This document shows positions 26,450-36,300 of a stretch of DNA of 64,000 nucleotides, in pieces. The notes under the pieces are model-generated. The model did no database searches, was not told the DNA's origin, and worked only from the letters and a program-made list of their open reading frames with translations. Source of the stretch: JAFDVL01 sp043783625 (lineage in GTDB: Bacteria; Acidobacteriota; Blastocatellia; RBC074). The DNA lies in NCBI GenBank assembly GCA_043783625.1, contig JAYVZE010000200.1, positions 41,577 to 105,576 on the forward strand, read 5' to 3'. The translations under genes were made by a program, and so were the position numbers. The stretch's first letter is position 1, and each line of letters opens with the position of its first letter.

Positions 26450-27856
26450 TTACGAGCGAACGTATTCAAATTCAAACGGCTGATGATTGACACCGACTTT
26501 CGGCGGCGCGATCCAGTTGGCAATTTTTCCAACTTCAGTCACAGGAGTCATCAGGCTTTGCACATATTCGCGGTCTGCTAACATCGGCAGCCATTCACTC
26601 GAACGTCGCACAAATTCTTCTGCCGAAAGCGGCACACCTTGCACATCAAAATTGTATCCGGCATACGCTCCAACATGGCGATGGAAGCGGCGGCTCGGTA
26701 AATACAGGCGTTCGGCGATGTCTTCGTCAGCTAAGATTTTATTCCAGCGCAGCAATCCGCGCTCGCAATCTTTGCCGTATTCATTGCGCAGAACTTCATT
26801 CAACGCATTGCGCAGTGGCACTTCTTTGAATTGCAGGCGATTCTCTTCCAGCACTTCAATGCTGTAACTGCCTTCCGCCACGATGTGATCTTCGTAGCGT
26901 TTTTGTTCTTCGTAGCGACCTTTCAAACCCGCCGCAAAAAAATCCGCTGAGTTGGAACTAATCTCGCCACCAAACAAATCAAGCGAATAGCTGTACCAGT
27001 AATTGATGTATTTCTGAATAATCTCAAGCGGAATGCCGCCGCGTGCTTTCACCTCTTCATTGGGGCTTTCTTTCATCAACTGTGCGGTGCGTTTGACCAC
27101 ACGACCGATGCCCGTTTCACCAACAAACAAATGATGCGCCTCTTCGGTCAGCATAAAACGACAAGTGCGTTGCAACGGCTCAAAGCCTGATTCAGCCAGT
27201 GCCGCCAACTGATATTTGCCGTCGCGGTCGGTGAACATCGCGAACGCGAAAAAGTTCAGCCAGTCGTCGCACGGTTGATTGAAGGCTTGCAGGATGCGCG
27301 GCTTGTCAGCATCACCGCTGCGGCGTTGCAATAACTCATCAGCTTCTTCGCGTCCGTCGCGTCCGAAATAACCGTGCAGCAAATAGACCATCGCCCATAA
27401 ATGACGACCTTCTTCGACGTTGACTTGAAATAAATTTCTGAGGTCATAGAGCGATGGACAAGTCTTGCCGAGTTGTCGTTGTTGCTCTACAGAAGCAGGT
27501 TCGGTGTCGCCTTGCGTGACAATGATGCGGCGTAGCGAGTTGCGAAATTCGCCCGGCACTTCCTGATAAACCGGCTTGCCGTAATTATCGCCAAAGCCGA
27601 TAGTCGCGCCCTGCTGCGCCGGAGTCAGAAAAATTCCCCAGCGATAATCGGGCATTTTCACATAATCAAAATGTGCCCAGCCCGAAGGTTCTACGCTGAT
27701 GGCAGTACGCAAATACACATCTTTTTGCTGAAAACCATCCGGCCCCATTTCGTTCCACCAGCTCAAATAATTGGGCAGCCATTTTTCCAGCGCACGTTGC
27801 AAACGCACGTCATCGGCGAGATTTACATTGTTAGGAATGCGGTCGTAAAGGCTCAT
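26450..27856 (-). CDS. boxB: Benzoyl-CoA 2,3-epoxidase, di-iron subunit BoxB
   Basis: 468 residues from ATG 27856; 34 extra upstream in-frame codons lie in a repeat and were rejected. The sequence is BoxB along its whole length: MSLYDRIPNNVNLADD, VYLRTAISVEPSGWAHFDYV, candidate di-iron ligands E119, E149 and H152 (in NVEEGRH), and EEAHH in MLTEEAHHLFVGETGIG. It epoxidises benzoyl-CoA with O2, taking electrons from reductase BoxA, in aerobic CoA-dependent aromatic degradation. BoxA is not encoded in this window. The gene lies downstream of boxC and ligase, and is tightly linked to the FAH-like gene. Confidence 0.95.
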   Translation of the reverse strand: MSLYDRIPNNVNLADDVRLQRALEKWLPNYLSWWNEMGPDGFQQKDVYLRTAISVEPSGWAHFDYVKMPDYRWGIFLTPAQQGATIGFGDNYGKPVYQEVPGEFRNSLRRIIVTQGDTEPASVEQQRQLGKTCPSLYDLRNLFQVNVEEGRHLWAMVYLLHGYFGRDGREEADELLQRRSGDADKPRILQAFNQPCDDWLNFFAFAMFTDRDGKYQLAALAESGFEPLQRTCRFMLTEEAHHLFVGETGIGRVVKRTAQLMKESPNEEVKARGGIPLEIIQKYINYWYSYSLDLFGGEISSNSADFFAAGLKGRYEEQKRYEDHIVAEGSYSIEVLEENRLQFKEVPLRNALNEVLRNEYGKDCERGLLRWNKILADEDIAERLYLPSRRFHRHVGAYAGYNFDVQGVPLSAEEFVRRSSEWLPMLADREYVQSLMTPVTEVGKIANWIAPPKVGVNHQPFEFEYVRS

Positions 27857-27860
27857 AGTG

Positions 27861-27975
27861 ATTGCGGAGTGCGGATTTGGGATTGCGGGTTCAAGAATTG
27901 GACTTACAAAAATTTTTCTCCAATATTTGCGGAGCACAGTTTTTTTACCGCAACCCACAATCCCAAATCCGCAAT
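27861..27975. repeat. Inverted pair of heptamer arrays between boxC and boxB
   Basis: 27861-27891 reads as heptamers close to GATTGCG (GATTGCG, GAGTGCG, GATTTGG, GATTGCG). 27952-27975 is the complementary array. CGGATTTGGGATTGCGGGTT (27872-27891) pairs with 27952-27971 with one mismatch, and there is no gene inside. Same design as the element at 5873-5941 but with a different heptamer. Confidence 0.75.
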
Positions 27976-27978
27976 CAA

Positions 27979-29601
27979 TTAAGTGCGTTTGTAATCAAAT
28001 TTCGCCTGCGTCGGTTTGCCGTAATTGGTCAGTGCACCATTTTCGCCAACGGCGTTGGGGCGTTGAAAAATCCAGTTTTGCCACGCGGTCAATCGTCCGA
28101 AAATTTTTGTGTCGTGCGTCTCTGCTCCGGCAAAACGTAAGTTCGCTTCCATCCCTGTCAGCGCGTCGGGCGAAAGCGCAGTGCGCTCTTCAATCGCCAA
28201 ACGGATTTCATCATCCCAATCCAGATCGTCAGGCGCAGTGGTAATCAAACCCGCTTCATCAGCGGCTTCGGTGTCAAAGCGTGCGGTTTGCAAGACGGCT
28301 TCGACTTGTTCGGATTGCGCGAGGAAGCGCGATTGCAAGCGCGTCAAACCGTTACTCATCGGCAACGCTCCGGCGTTCAGCTCACTCGTAGCAATTTCAA
28401 CCGGATGCGATGCATCGTTGAGCATGTAAGTGCGATCAGCCGCAAGCGCGAGTTCAAGCAAGCAGCCCGCAAAACAACTGCCGGGTTCGATCAGCGCGAA
28501 GAAACTCTTCGCCGTCAGGTCAAGCCGCCGCAACGTCCGCGCCATAAATAAAAGCGTTTCACGCACCAGCCAATGTTCACGCTGTTCGGTCAAGACGCGA
28601 TCCACTGCCAGCACATTTTCAGCATTGCCTGTCGTTCGCAAAATCAGCAAACCGATTTCGGGTTCGTTGGCGCGTAAGTGCAACAGCGCGTTATCAAGGT
28701 CACGGAACGCGGCGAGCGGCCACCATGCATCACCAAGTTTTTGAATTTCATTCGCGTCAGTTGGTTGCGTATCTTCCGGCGCACGTAACGTCAATTCGGC
28801 ATAACGCTTGTCCCGATGCATACGCAAACTGACGTGATGGTATTCGCGTGCGTTGTCACTGCTTTCAATTTGCAACGGATGCAGTTTGATTCCTTGCAGC
28901 GATTCGCTTGTCGCCGCCAGTTCACGCGCTCGTGCCGTAATCGCTTCATCAAATTTTGTTGTCGGAAAATAATCGTCAATTAATCCCCATTCTTTCGCAC
29001 GTTTGGCTTTGAAGCCTTCCGCTAACGTAGAAAAAATGTCCGCACGGTCACGGCGAATTTTGCGTTTGTCTACTAATCGCGTCAGCCCGCCCGTTCCCGG
29101 CAACACGCCGAGCAGTGGCACTTCAGGTAATGAAACTGCGGCGTTGCCATCATCCACCAGATAAATTTCTTCGCACGCAATTGCCAGTTCATAACCGCCG
29201 CCCGAAGCCGTGCCGTTCAGCGCGGCGATGTATCGCTGCCCCGAATTGCGCGAAGCGTCTTCAATGCCGCAGCGCGTTTCGTTCGTAAATTTACAGAAAT
29301 TGACTTTGTGCGCGTGCGACGAAGTGCCAAGCATGTATATGTTTGCACCTGCGCAAAAGATGCGCGGTTTCAAACTCGTGACAATGACGACGCACACTGA
29401 CGGATGCTCAAAGCGTAGTCGTTCGACAGCATCGGCGAGTTCAATGTCTACGCCAAGATCGTAAGAATTCAGCTTTAATTTATAGCCCTCAAACAGCGTC
29501 GCATCTTCATTCACATCCATCGTCAACGTAGCGATTGCGCCATCAACGCTGAGCCTCCAATGCCGATAGAGTTCGGGAGAAGTTTCAAAATCAATATGCA
29601 T
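27979..29601 (-). CDS. boxC: 2,3-epoxybenzoyl-CoA dihydrolase BoxC
   Basis: 540 residues, close to the usual BoxC length of about 550, and unusual for a crotonase because two crotonase-like halves are joined. The first half has the oxyanion-hole segments FCAGANI (82-88) and NGTASGGGYELA (129-140) and LPEVPLLGVLPGTGGLTRL. The second half is degenerate (GSCFAGCLLELALAADR). BoxC opens and hydrolyses 2,3-epoxybenzoyl-CoA to 3,4-dehydroadipyl-CoA semialdehyde and formate. It lies between the ligase and boxB, each gap carrying a palindromic repeat. Confidence 0.93.
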   Translation of the reverse strand: MHIDFETSPELYRHWRLSVDGAIATLTMDVNEDATLFEGYKLKLNSYDLGVDIELADAVERLRFEHPSVCVVIVTSLKPRIFCAGANIYMLGTSSHAHKVNFCKFTNETRCGIEDASRNSGQRYIAALNGTASGGGYELAIACEEIYLVDDGNAAVSLPEVPLLGVLPGTGGLTRLVDKRKIRRDRADIFSTLAEGFKAKRAKEWGLIDDYFPTTKFDEAITARARELAATSESLQGIKLHPLQIESSDNAREYHHVSLRMHRDKRYAELTLRAPEDTQPTDANEIQKLGDAWWPLAAFRDLDNALLHLRANEPEIGLLILRTTGNAENVLAVDRVLTEQREHWLVRETLLFMARTLRRLDLTAKSFFALIEPGSCFAGCLLELALAADRTYMLNDASHPVEIATSELNAGALPMSNGLTRLQSRFLAQSEQVEAVLQTARFDTEAADEAGLITTAPDDLDWDDEIRLAIEERTALSPDALTGMEANLRFAGAETHDTKIFGRLTAWQNWIFQRPNAVGENGALTNYGKPTQAKFDYKRT

Positions 29602-29624
29602 ATTTCTTCACTGGGCGCGTCTTT

Positions 29625-29732
29625 TACTGGGAGTGCCCGCATCCTGCGGGCGAATCCGTACTCAGGGAAACCTTTTTATCGCAGGTAGTTGCTCGCCACG
29701 GCTTCGCCCGCAGGATGCGGGCGCTCCCAGTA
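29625..29732. repeat. MITE-like element with 30-bp terminal inverted repeats
   Basis: 29625-29654 and 29703-29732 are inverted copies 30 bases long with a single mismatch (TACTGGGAGTGCCCGC at the left end). Each arm contains its own small palindrome (CCCGCATCCTGCGGG). The 48-base centre has no coding potential. The right arm ends exactly at the stop codon of the benzoate-CoA ligase gene, so insertion there did not remove coding sequence. Confidence 0.8.
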
Positions 29733-31226
29733 TTATTCTCGTAACTTGAATCGTTGAATTTTGCCGCTCGCGGTTTTCGGCAATTTATTCACAAAATCAA
29801 TCAGGTGCGGATACTGAAAGCGTTGTAACCGCGCTTTGCACCATTGCTGCAATTCGTTTTTCAGTACAGGCGTTTCTGCATTATGCAAAATAATCACAGC
29901 GCGAATCCGCAGCACGCCATCAACGTTGACACCAACCACAGCGGCTTCATTGACTGCCGCGTGTTCGAGCAAAACATTTTCCATTTCAATCGGCGAAACC
30001 CATTCGCCGCCAACTTTGAGCATGTCGTCGGCGCGACCTTCATACCAATAAAAGCCCTCTGCATCGCAGCGATAACGATCTCCTGTGACCATCCATTCGC
30101 CTTGCATCGTGCGGCGTGTCTTCTCACGGTTGCGCCAATAATACGCCGCCGCGCTTGCGCCCTTAACCAGCAAATGTCCCGTCTCGCCAATAACGACAAG
30201 GCTTCCGTTGTCATCTATAATTTTTAATTCGTAACCCGGTACGGCTTTGCCGCTCGATCCCGGCTGACATTCTGCCGTCGTATTCGAGCAGAAAATATGC
30301 AGCATTTCAGTCGAACCAATACCATCCAAAATTTCTAAGTCGTAGGTTTCTTTCCACCGCCGCCACGTCTCAGGCGCGAGCGGTTCGGCAGCAGAGATAC
30401 AGCGACGCACCGAAGACAAATCGCCTTTTCCGCCCTCATTCAAAATTGCGTTGTAAAGCGTCGGCACCAAACATAACACCGTCGGGCGATAGCGTTCGAT
30501 TGCTTCGAGAATACCACGCGGCGCAACTCGTCCGGGCAACAGCACCGTAGCCGCTCCAATACTGAACGGGAAGCTTAGCGCGTTACCAATTCCGTAAGCG
30601 TGAAACAACACGCGCCCCAACACAATGTCGTTTTCATCCAATGCCAGCACGTGTTTGCTGTAGGTCTCACACGTCGCCGGAATCGCGCCGTGCAAATGGA
30701 CTACACCTTTGGGATTGCCGGTCGAGCCGGAACTATAAAGCCAAAACGCCATGTCATCGCGGTGCGTGTTGGCGGGAGAAATTTCTGTGGGATAGGCTTT
30801 GAGTAATTCGTTCAAATCTTCGGCGACGATCACGTGAACGGCTTCGCCATAACCAACTAACGCTTCGTTTAATTTCTCAGCATTTGCGGCATCAACAATC
30901 ACCACGCAGGCTTCGCTGTCTTCCAGAAAAAAACGGTAATCGCTGACTTTATACAAAGGATTCACTGGCACAGGAACCGCACCAATGCGCATCGCGCCAA
31001 AAAAAGAAATTGGAAAAGCAGGCGTGTCGCCCAGAATCAGCAACACACGATTTTCACGCGCTACGCCAAGTGCTTGCAGTGCGCCTGCCATGGCACAAAC
31101 ACGCCGGAACAATTCGTCATAGCTGATTTTTTCATCGCCAAAATAGATGGCGGTACGCGCACCGCGTCCTGCCGCCAAATTGTCGTCAATCAATGTACTC
31201 GCGTTGTGTCGCGCTGTGAACATCAT
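29733..31226 (-). CDS. bclA: Benzoate-CoA ligase family AMP-forming enzyme
   Basis: 497 residues from ATG 31226, which overlaps the preceding stop as ATGA; an in-frame ATG at 31268 is an alternative. ANL-family motifs: YSSGSTGNPKGVVH (164-177), YGIGNALSFPFSIGA, DGIGSTEMLHIFCSN, the hinge TGDRYRCD, and the adenylation Lys in TASGKIQRFKLRE (K489). The HIF/FHAYGIGN signature and immediate linkage to boxC and boxB indicate benzoate, or a close relative such as hydroxybenzoate, as substrate. It forms the aryl-CoA that BoxB oxidises. ATP- and CoA-dependent, cytosolic. Confidence 0.9.
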   Translation of the reverse strand: MMFTARHNASTLIDDNLAAGRGARTAIYFGDEKISYDELFRRVCAMAGALQALGVARENRVLLILGDTPAFPISFFGAMRIGAVPVPVNPLYKVSDYRFFLEDSEACVVIVDAANAEKLNEALVGYGEAVHVIVAEDLNELLKAYPTEISPANTHRDDMAFWLYSSGSTGNPKGVVHLHGAIPATCETYSKHVLALDENDIVLGRVLFHAYGIGNALSFPFSIGAATVLLPGRVAPRGILEAIERYRPTVLCLVPTLYNAILNEGGKGDLSSVRRCISAAEPLAPETWRRWKETYDLEILDGIGSTEMLHIFCSNTTAECQPGSSGKAVPGYELKIIDDNGSLVVIGETGHLLVKGASAAAYYWRNREKTRRTMQGEWMVTGDRYRCDAEGFYWYEGRADDMLKVGGEWVSPIEMENVLLEHAAVNEAAVVGVNVDGVLRIRAVIILHNAETPVLKNELQQWCKARLQRFQYPHLIDFVNKLPKTASGKIQRFKLRE

Positions 31227-32158
31227 TTTGCGCTTGGAGCTTTCAGGAGTCCTTGAATGTTCAGCCATTCGCCAAACCGCTCAACCCAACTATCCACTGG
31301 CCAGCCGCGATTGGTCAGTCCGAAACCGTGGCCGCCTTTTGAATAAATGTGTAATTCGGCAGGGCGTTTGGCGGCTTTCCATTCGAGATAAAGTTTGGCG
31401 CTGCTCCCGGAAAATGTTTGGTCATCATCGGCGACCGCGATGAAGAGCGGCGGCGCGTCAGCCACGACGGGCAAGCCGCTCGTGCTGCCGCCATAAATCG
31501 GCGCAGCGAAATTCGGACGGCTGTCGGCGTCGTGTTGCATGACGACACTCATCGTCAACATGCCTCCTGCCGAGAATCCCATCAGTCCAATGCGATCAGG
31601 CGCGATGCCCCATTCGACGGCGCGTTGCCGCACGAGCTTGACGGCTTGTCTGCCATCCGCTGTTGCAAATTCAGCGGCCTTTTGCTGTGCCGGATTCAAC
31701 ACGGGTGCAGCCGCAGGCGTAGTTGGCGGTTGCGGCGTGCGCGCCCTGTTCGCCGCCGCTAGTTTTTGGTAGTCCTCTTCGCTGCCGGTATCCGCCACGC
31801 GGTACTTGAGTACGAAAGCCGCGACGCCACGCGCTTGTAACCAGCGGGCTACGTTATGGCCTTCTTTCTCGATGGCGAGATGCACAAAAGCCCCGCCAGG
31901 TGCAACGATAATCGCTGTGCCGTTCGCCTTATCACGTTCCGGCAAATACGCCGTCAACGTCGGCTGCGTCACATTGCGGATGCGCGTTTGTTTGTCAGGA
32001 TTAACAAACGTGACTTCCTTTTGTTGCGCATTTTCAGAACCGGGTGCGATGCCGGAATACAAGGGAATCACGGGCTGTTGCGCACGAACGCTGGCGGACG
32101 CGCACAACAACAAGGCTGCGATGCGGCAGGCTGTTTTAGAGAAATTGATTCTTGTCAC
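31223..32158 (-). CDS. Secreted alpha/beta-hydrolase, acetyl esterase type
   Basis: 311 residues. Signal peptide ends SVRAQ. Alpha/beta-hydrolase fold with the oxyanion segment IIVAPGGAFVHLAIEKEG, nucleophile elbow GFSAGG (S196), Asp in VADDDQTFSG and His in GGHGFGL. The IPLYSGIAPGSENA start is typical of secreted acetyl-xylan-esterase-like hydrolases (BD-FAE/Axe group). A Pro/Ala-rich insertion (TPQPPTTPAAAPV, from residue 141) precedes the elbow. Overlaps the benzoate-CoA ligase start, so an exported esterase and an aryl-CoA ligase are translated from one message. Confidence 0.86.
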   Translation of the reverse strand: MTRINFSKTACRIAALLLCASASVRAQQPVIPLYSGIAPGSENAQQKEVTFVNPDKQTRIRNVTQPTLTAYLPERDKANGTAIIVAPGGAFVHLAIEKEGHNVARWLQARGVAAFVLKYRVADTGSEEDYQKLAAANRARTPQPPTTPAAAPVLNPAQQKAAEFATADGRQAVKLVRQRAVEWGIAPDRIGLMGFSAGGMLTMSVVMQHDADSRPNFAAPIYGGSTSGLPVVADAPPLFIAVADDDQTFSGSSAKLYLEWKAAKRPAELHIYSKGGHGFGLTNRGWPVDSWVERFGEWLNIQGLLKAPSAK

Positions 32159-32180
32159 AAGTCTCCTTATTCTTTTAGTT

Positions 32181-33272
32181 CTATTTGCCTAGATGTTGAT
32201 GGAAGAAGCGAGCGACCTCTTGCCAGATTTCAACGGACTCCGGGGCTTGATAAAGACCCACGTAAAGCGAGTGAGACATCGCTTCAAAAACGTGAAGCTG
32301 TGCCGCTACTCCCGCCTGACGTAATTTGCGATGGATGCGCACAGTGTCACTGAGAAAAATATCCCGAGTACCGGAAATCAGAATCGTGGGTGGTAATCCT
32401 TTCAGGTCTCCGTATATCGGAGAAATCAAGGGGTTCTTCAAATCTTCCGTCCCCGCATAGACCTGAGCCGCCAAAGGAAGAAATCCGTCAGGCGTTGGAA
32501 GTGCGTTGTCAATGTACTCATTCGTGCGCAAACTATCGCTCGCCAGCGTCAAATCAACCCAGGGTGTCCCGCTAAAGATCGCGCCGGGTAAGGGCAGTTT
32601 CAGTGCCTTCAGCTTCAGCGCCGTCGCAATAGATAATCCCCCGCCACAAGAGCTGCCGCCAATTCCGATGTTGGCAGGTTTGTACTGCCTCATGACTTCC
32701 TTTATTACGGTGACAGTGTCATCCAAAGCTGCGGGGAACGGATGTTCGGGAGCCAAGCGAAAGTCTACTGAGATAACCTTCATTTTCGTGTGAGCAGCAA
32801 GCAAGATGCCTTCCGAGATACCAGTTCCGCCGCCGGAGAAAACATAACCACCTCCATGCAAATGGATGAGAACTCTGTTCCGATTCTCGGATGGAATCTG
32901 GTCAGGGGTTATCGTGTGAATCTTCACTCCAGCCATGACACCAGGTTCAATTTTTCCCTGAAAGGTTTCGCTGATCGCTCTTACCAATCGCAACGCCCCA
33001 GCCGCCCTGGCCGAACGAGAGGCTTCCCATTCTTCCTTGCTCCTGGGAGTTGTAGAGCGAAAGAAGTTCAGCGCAGGTTCAATGGATGCCTCGATTGATT
33101 TTTGCAATTCAGGGCTGGGGTTGAGTGGCACCGGAATGCGGTGCGCCGGGATTTGGCGATCTGGCGGCTTGCCTGCATCCTGCGCTGCTTGTGAATAAGC
33201 GGCACTAGTGGGTAACCAGATAAGCACAACCAGAAACATCAGATGGCTTCGATAGTTTATTTCGCTTCTCAT
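32181..33272 (-). CDS. Alpha/beta-hydrolase of the hormone-sensitive-lipase (HSL) family
   Basis: 363 residues with a probable signal peptide (MFLVVLIWLPTSAAYSQ). HSL features are clear: IHLHGGGYVFSGGG (HGGG at 139-142), VDFRLAPEHPFPAALDD, nucleophile GGSSCGG (S208; GDSAGG is usual), an Asp in ISGTRDIFLSD and His in AMSHSLYV. Prefers short-chain acyl or aryl esters in the family. Ends 22 bases before the next esterase, so both esterases and the benzoate genes may be one transcript. Confidence 0.85.
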   Translation of the reverse strand: MRSEINYRSHLMFLVVLIWLPTSAAYSQAAQDAGKPPDRQIPAHRIPVPLNPSPELQKSIEASIEPALNFFRSTTPRSKEEWEASRSARAAGALRLVRAISETFQGKIEPGVMAGVKIHTITPDQIPSENRNRVLIHLHGGGYVFSGGGTGISEGILLAAHTKMKVISVDFRLAPEHPFPAALDDTVTVIKEVMRQYKPANIGIGGSSCGGGLSIATALKLKALKLPLPGAIFSGTPWVDLTLASDSLRTNEYIDNALPTPDGFLPLAAQVYAGTEDLKNPLISPIYGDLKGLPPTILISGTRDIFLSDTVRIHRKLRQAGVAAQLHVFEAMSHSLYVGLYQAPESVEIWQEVARFFHQHLGK

Positions 33273-33329
33273 AAATTATGACCCCTTGACTGCCCCAACT
33301 CGTTATAAAAATCCAAGTCCCATTCGATG

Positions 33330-36300
33330 TCACTTGCCTGTCTTTTGCCAAACAATTGCTTGCACGTATGGCGTCAGCACAACCGGCCCAACTAAGCCGT
33401 AGGGCTGCACGATTCCTCGCTTGGCGACATCATCGTCCAGCTTCACCAAACGATTATTCAACGTCGTGGCGACGCGCACCGCGATGGTGTTACGACCAGG
33501 TTTGAGATACGCGCCGATGTCGCCCGCCGCGCTGAGTTGGTCAATGCTGACGGGCTTGTCATTCACGGTGACAGTAAAAGTATCAAAGACTTCGCCAAGA
33601 CTTAATCGTGCGCCATGCGCCTTCGTCCAATTGGACGGCAGCTCAATACTCGTAGTGTAAACACCGATGCCCGAAGTATTTTGCAGCACCGGAATTTCAG
33701 GCCACGCTTTGAGTTCTTTCAGATCAAGTTCGCTTTGTGTTTTGCGGGTTTCCACCGCTGCGGCTCCGAATGTCGTCGCGTAGGGATTCGCGGGCTGCCA
33801 GTCTTCTACTTTCAGACTCCAATTCGCTTTGGTTAAGTCTAATGCGGCGGGTGCGGCAGCGATGGTGCTGCGAACGGTGCGACCATTGCTAAGCGTTGTG
33901 CTGTATGTTCCTGATTTTGCCGCGCGGATTACAATTGAGTTTCCTTCTACGACCGCTTCGTCGGCGGTGGTTTGAGTGACGTGCAGCGCAGGAGCCGCGC
34001 CGCCAAAGCGATTGGGTTGCTCACTTAACGCAATCAACATGCCATTATCCCGCGATAACCGCAGGCGAAATGTGATGCGGTCGCCGCTGGTTTTGTAATT
34101 CGCAATCGGCGTAATTTTTCCTGACCACGCATCCAGCAGGTAAGGCTGTCCTCGCCCTTCCAAACTTACCTCGCGCTCCACGGGTTGTCCCGCAGCAGGC
34201 TCAAACAGTGTGGTCGGTTCGTCCGGCGGACTCATAATTCCCTGATTGTAGAAAAAGTAATAATCCGTTTTGGTGGCGTCGTCGCGCCGACGAAGGCTGA
34301 GCAATGAAGAGGGAGAAGCAGGTTCTGCTGCGGGGCGAACGCCCAATGCGCGCAATTTTTCTGGCACGTCGGATTCGTGCGCTGCGCGTGATACCGAACG
34401 CTCCGCCAGCAATTCGTCGATCACAGATTTCAACGTCGCATCAGCTTCCGGCTTGTTGCCGGGCGTACGATCCGGCGGGGTTCCAATCACAATAATAGGC
34501 AGTCCCGCGCGTGCAAATCCAAGAATCTTGCGTGCGATTTCAATCGGCATTGCCGTCTTGACTGGATCAGTTGGGGGACCTTGTTCGCTATCAAGAATCA
34601 ACGCTTTGTATGCAGGGCCATTTGCTGCAAGACGTTTTCCGGTAACGGTGGCATTCGGCAAATTCAACATGTTCGGATTGAGGTAATCCCGCGTGTAACC
34701 CGCCTCTTGCAGTTTCGCATCACCCCAATGCCGAAACTTCATGCTTTGCGATGGAGGGTAAAGATAATTCTGCATGTACACCGCTACATCGGTTTTTGCG
34801 TCTCCCTGCGTGAGGACTTGTTGGTTGCGAGCGAAATAATCGTTGTACGTGCGAGCGTCTATCCAAAACGGATTGCGTGGCCCCCACGCATTGGAAAACC
34901 CCGCTGCGCCAAAATTGTGATAGCCCGGCCATTTCCACGTCGCGCCATCGCGGTACGGATAGACGTGATAGACAAGCTTCGTGATACCGCCGCCGAAACT
35001 GCGGTGCATCTTAATCACAGCATCCTGAAAAGTCTGTGCATTATTACGATTAAGCGTGGGGCAACATTCAGTCGAATACCAAGAATTTCCGGTCATGTGA
35101 TTTGCCGAAGCCATTGGCAAGTAATTGTCAATTTCATCACCTACAAACAACGATTCATATTCAGGGCGATCAACCGCCGCCGTAGCTTGCACCATATCCG
35201 TGATCGGAATTGTCAGATTGGCTTCGCCTTCCACTTGCACGCGCAAAACGTTGTTGTACTTGCGAGCCCATTGCCGCAGCGGAGCGATTTGTTTTTCCAG
35301 CCAGATGTCGCCACGCACAGCATAAAAATCTTCGCGCACGCGCGGCGCACTGCCATCATTGAAATCGAAAATTTCGCGGAACAACGCAGGCAAATTTGGC
35401 ATCAGCGGATAGTGGCGACGGCTACTGAATTCCTCCGCCATTTTGTTCGTCCAGAGTTCATCGGGGCTACCGCGATCTACGGAATGTGAATCAATAAAAA
35501 TGTCTCCGCCATTTGCTTTCAAAAGCACCTTTACTTCCGGGCTTAACTCGCGTTCCAACCCGTTAATTAGCTCGGCATAGCCTTCTTCGCTGAACGGATC
35601 AGGCTGCGCAAAAACGCCGCGTGACCAGAAACCGATAACCATCCATTGCGCACCCGCCGGAGTCGTTGGGGCAGCCCACTGCAATTCGCCAGCCGTTGTT
35701 GCTCCCAATACGCCATCCTGATTTTTCCCCGTGACTATCGCTGTCAAATCAATCACCGAAGAGCGATCCAGTTGCACTGACCCTGTCGCCTGACACGGCG
35801 TTTGTACGCAGCGATACGCCAGCACCGCAATAAGATTGGCGCGTTTTGCCTGCGGCCCTCGCCCTGCACCAGGCGGCGGCCCCGTCGGAGCGGCAGCCCC
35901 ACGCGGCGGAGCAACTCCGAACCCGCTACGGCTGCCTTGTGTTTGTGTAGGTGGCGGAACTGCGCCTTGAAATGTAGCTCCGGCGTTAACTGCAACTTTA
36001 CCAACGAACAAAGATTTTCTTGCATGGTCAGCATCTATCGAATAGCCCACCGGATTTACAGTCGGCCCATGACTAAGGCTGACTTTCACGCCAAGCTGAT
36101 TCGCAGCGGTCAGCAACGCGACGAGTTGATCGTTGTTCGGATATGCGCCTTGCCCGATTTCTATACCAGCGATTCCGCTTTCGTGAAGTTGCCGTACAGT
36201 GTTTTTGATTTCCGCCGGATCTGCTGTCGCGGGCATATTCATCCGCACCCACGGCAAATCTACGGCAGGCGGATGCGCGAATGTCGCCGCAGTAAGCGGA

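Noticed and set aside
26450..27958. BoxB with a 34-residue N-terminal extension
   Set aside because: The extension is translated heptamer repeat; BoxB proteins begin at the MSLYDRIPNN position.
34581..35489. 302-codon plus-strand frame inside the GH106-like gene
   Set aside because: Sequence has no domain pattern, is Arg/Ile/His-rich like an antisense shadow, and lies fully opposite a well-supported glycosidase.
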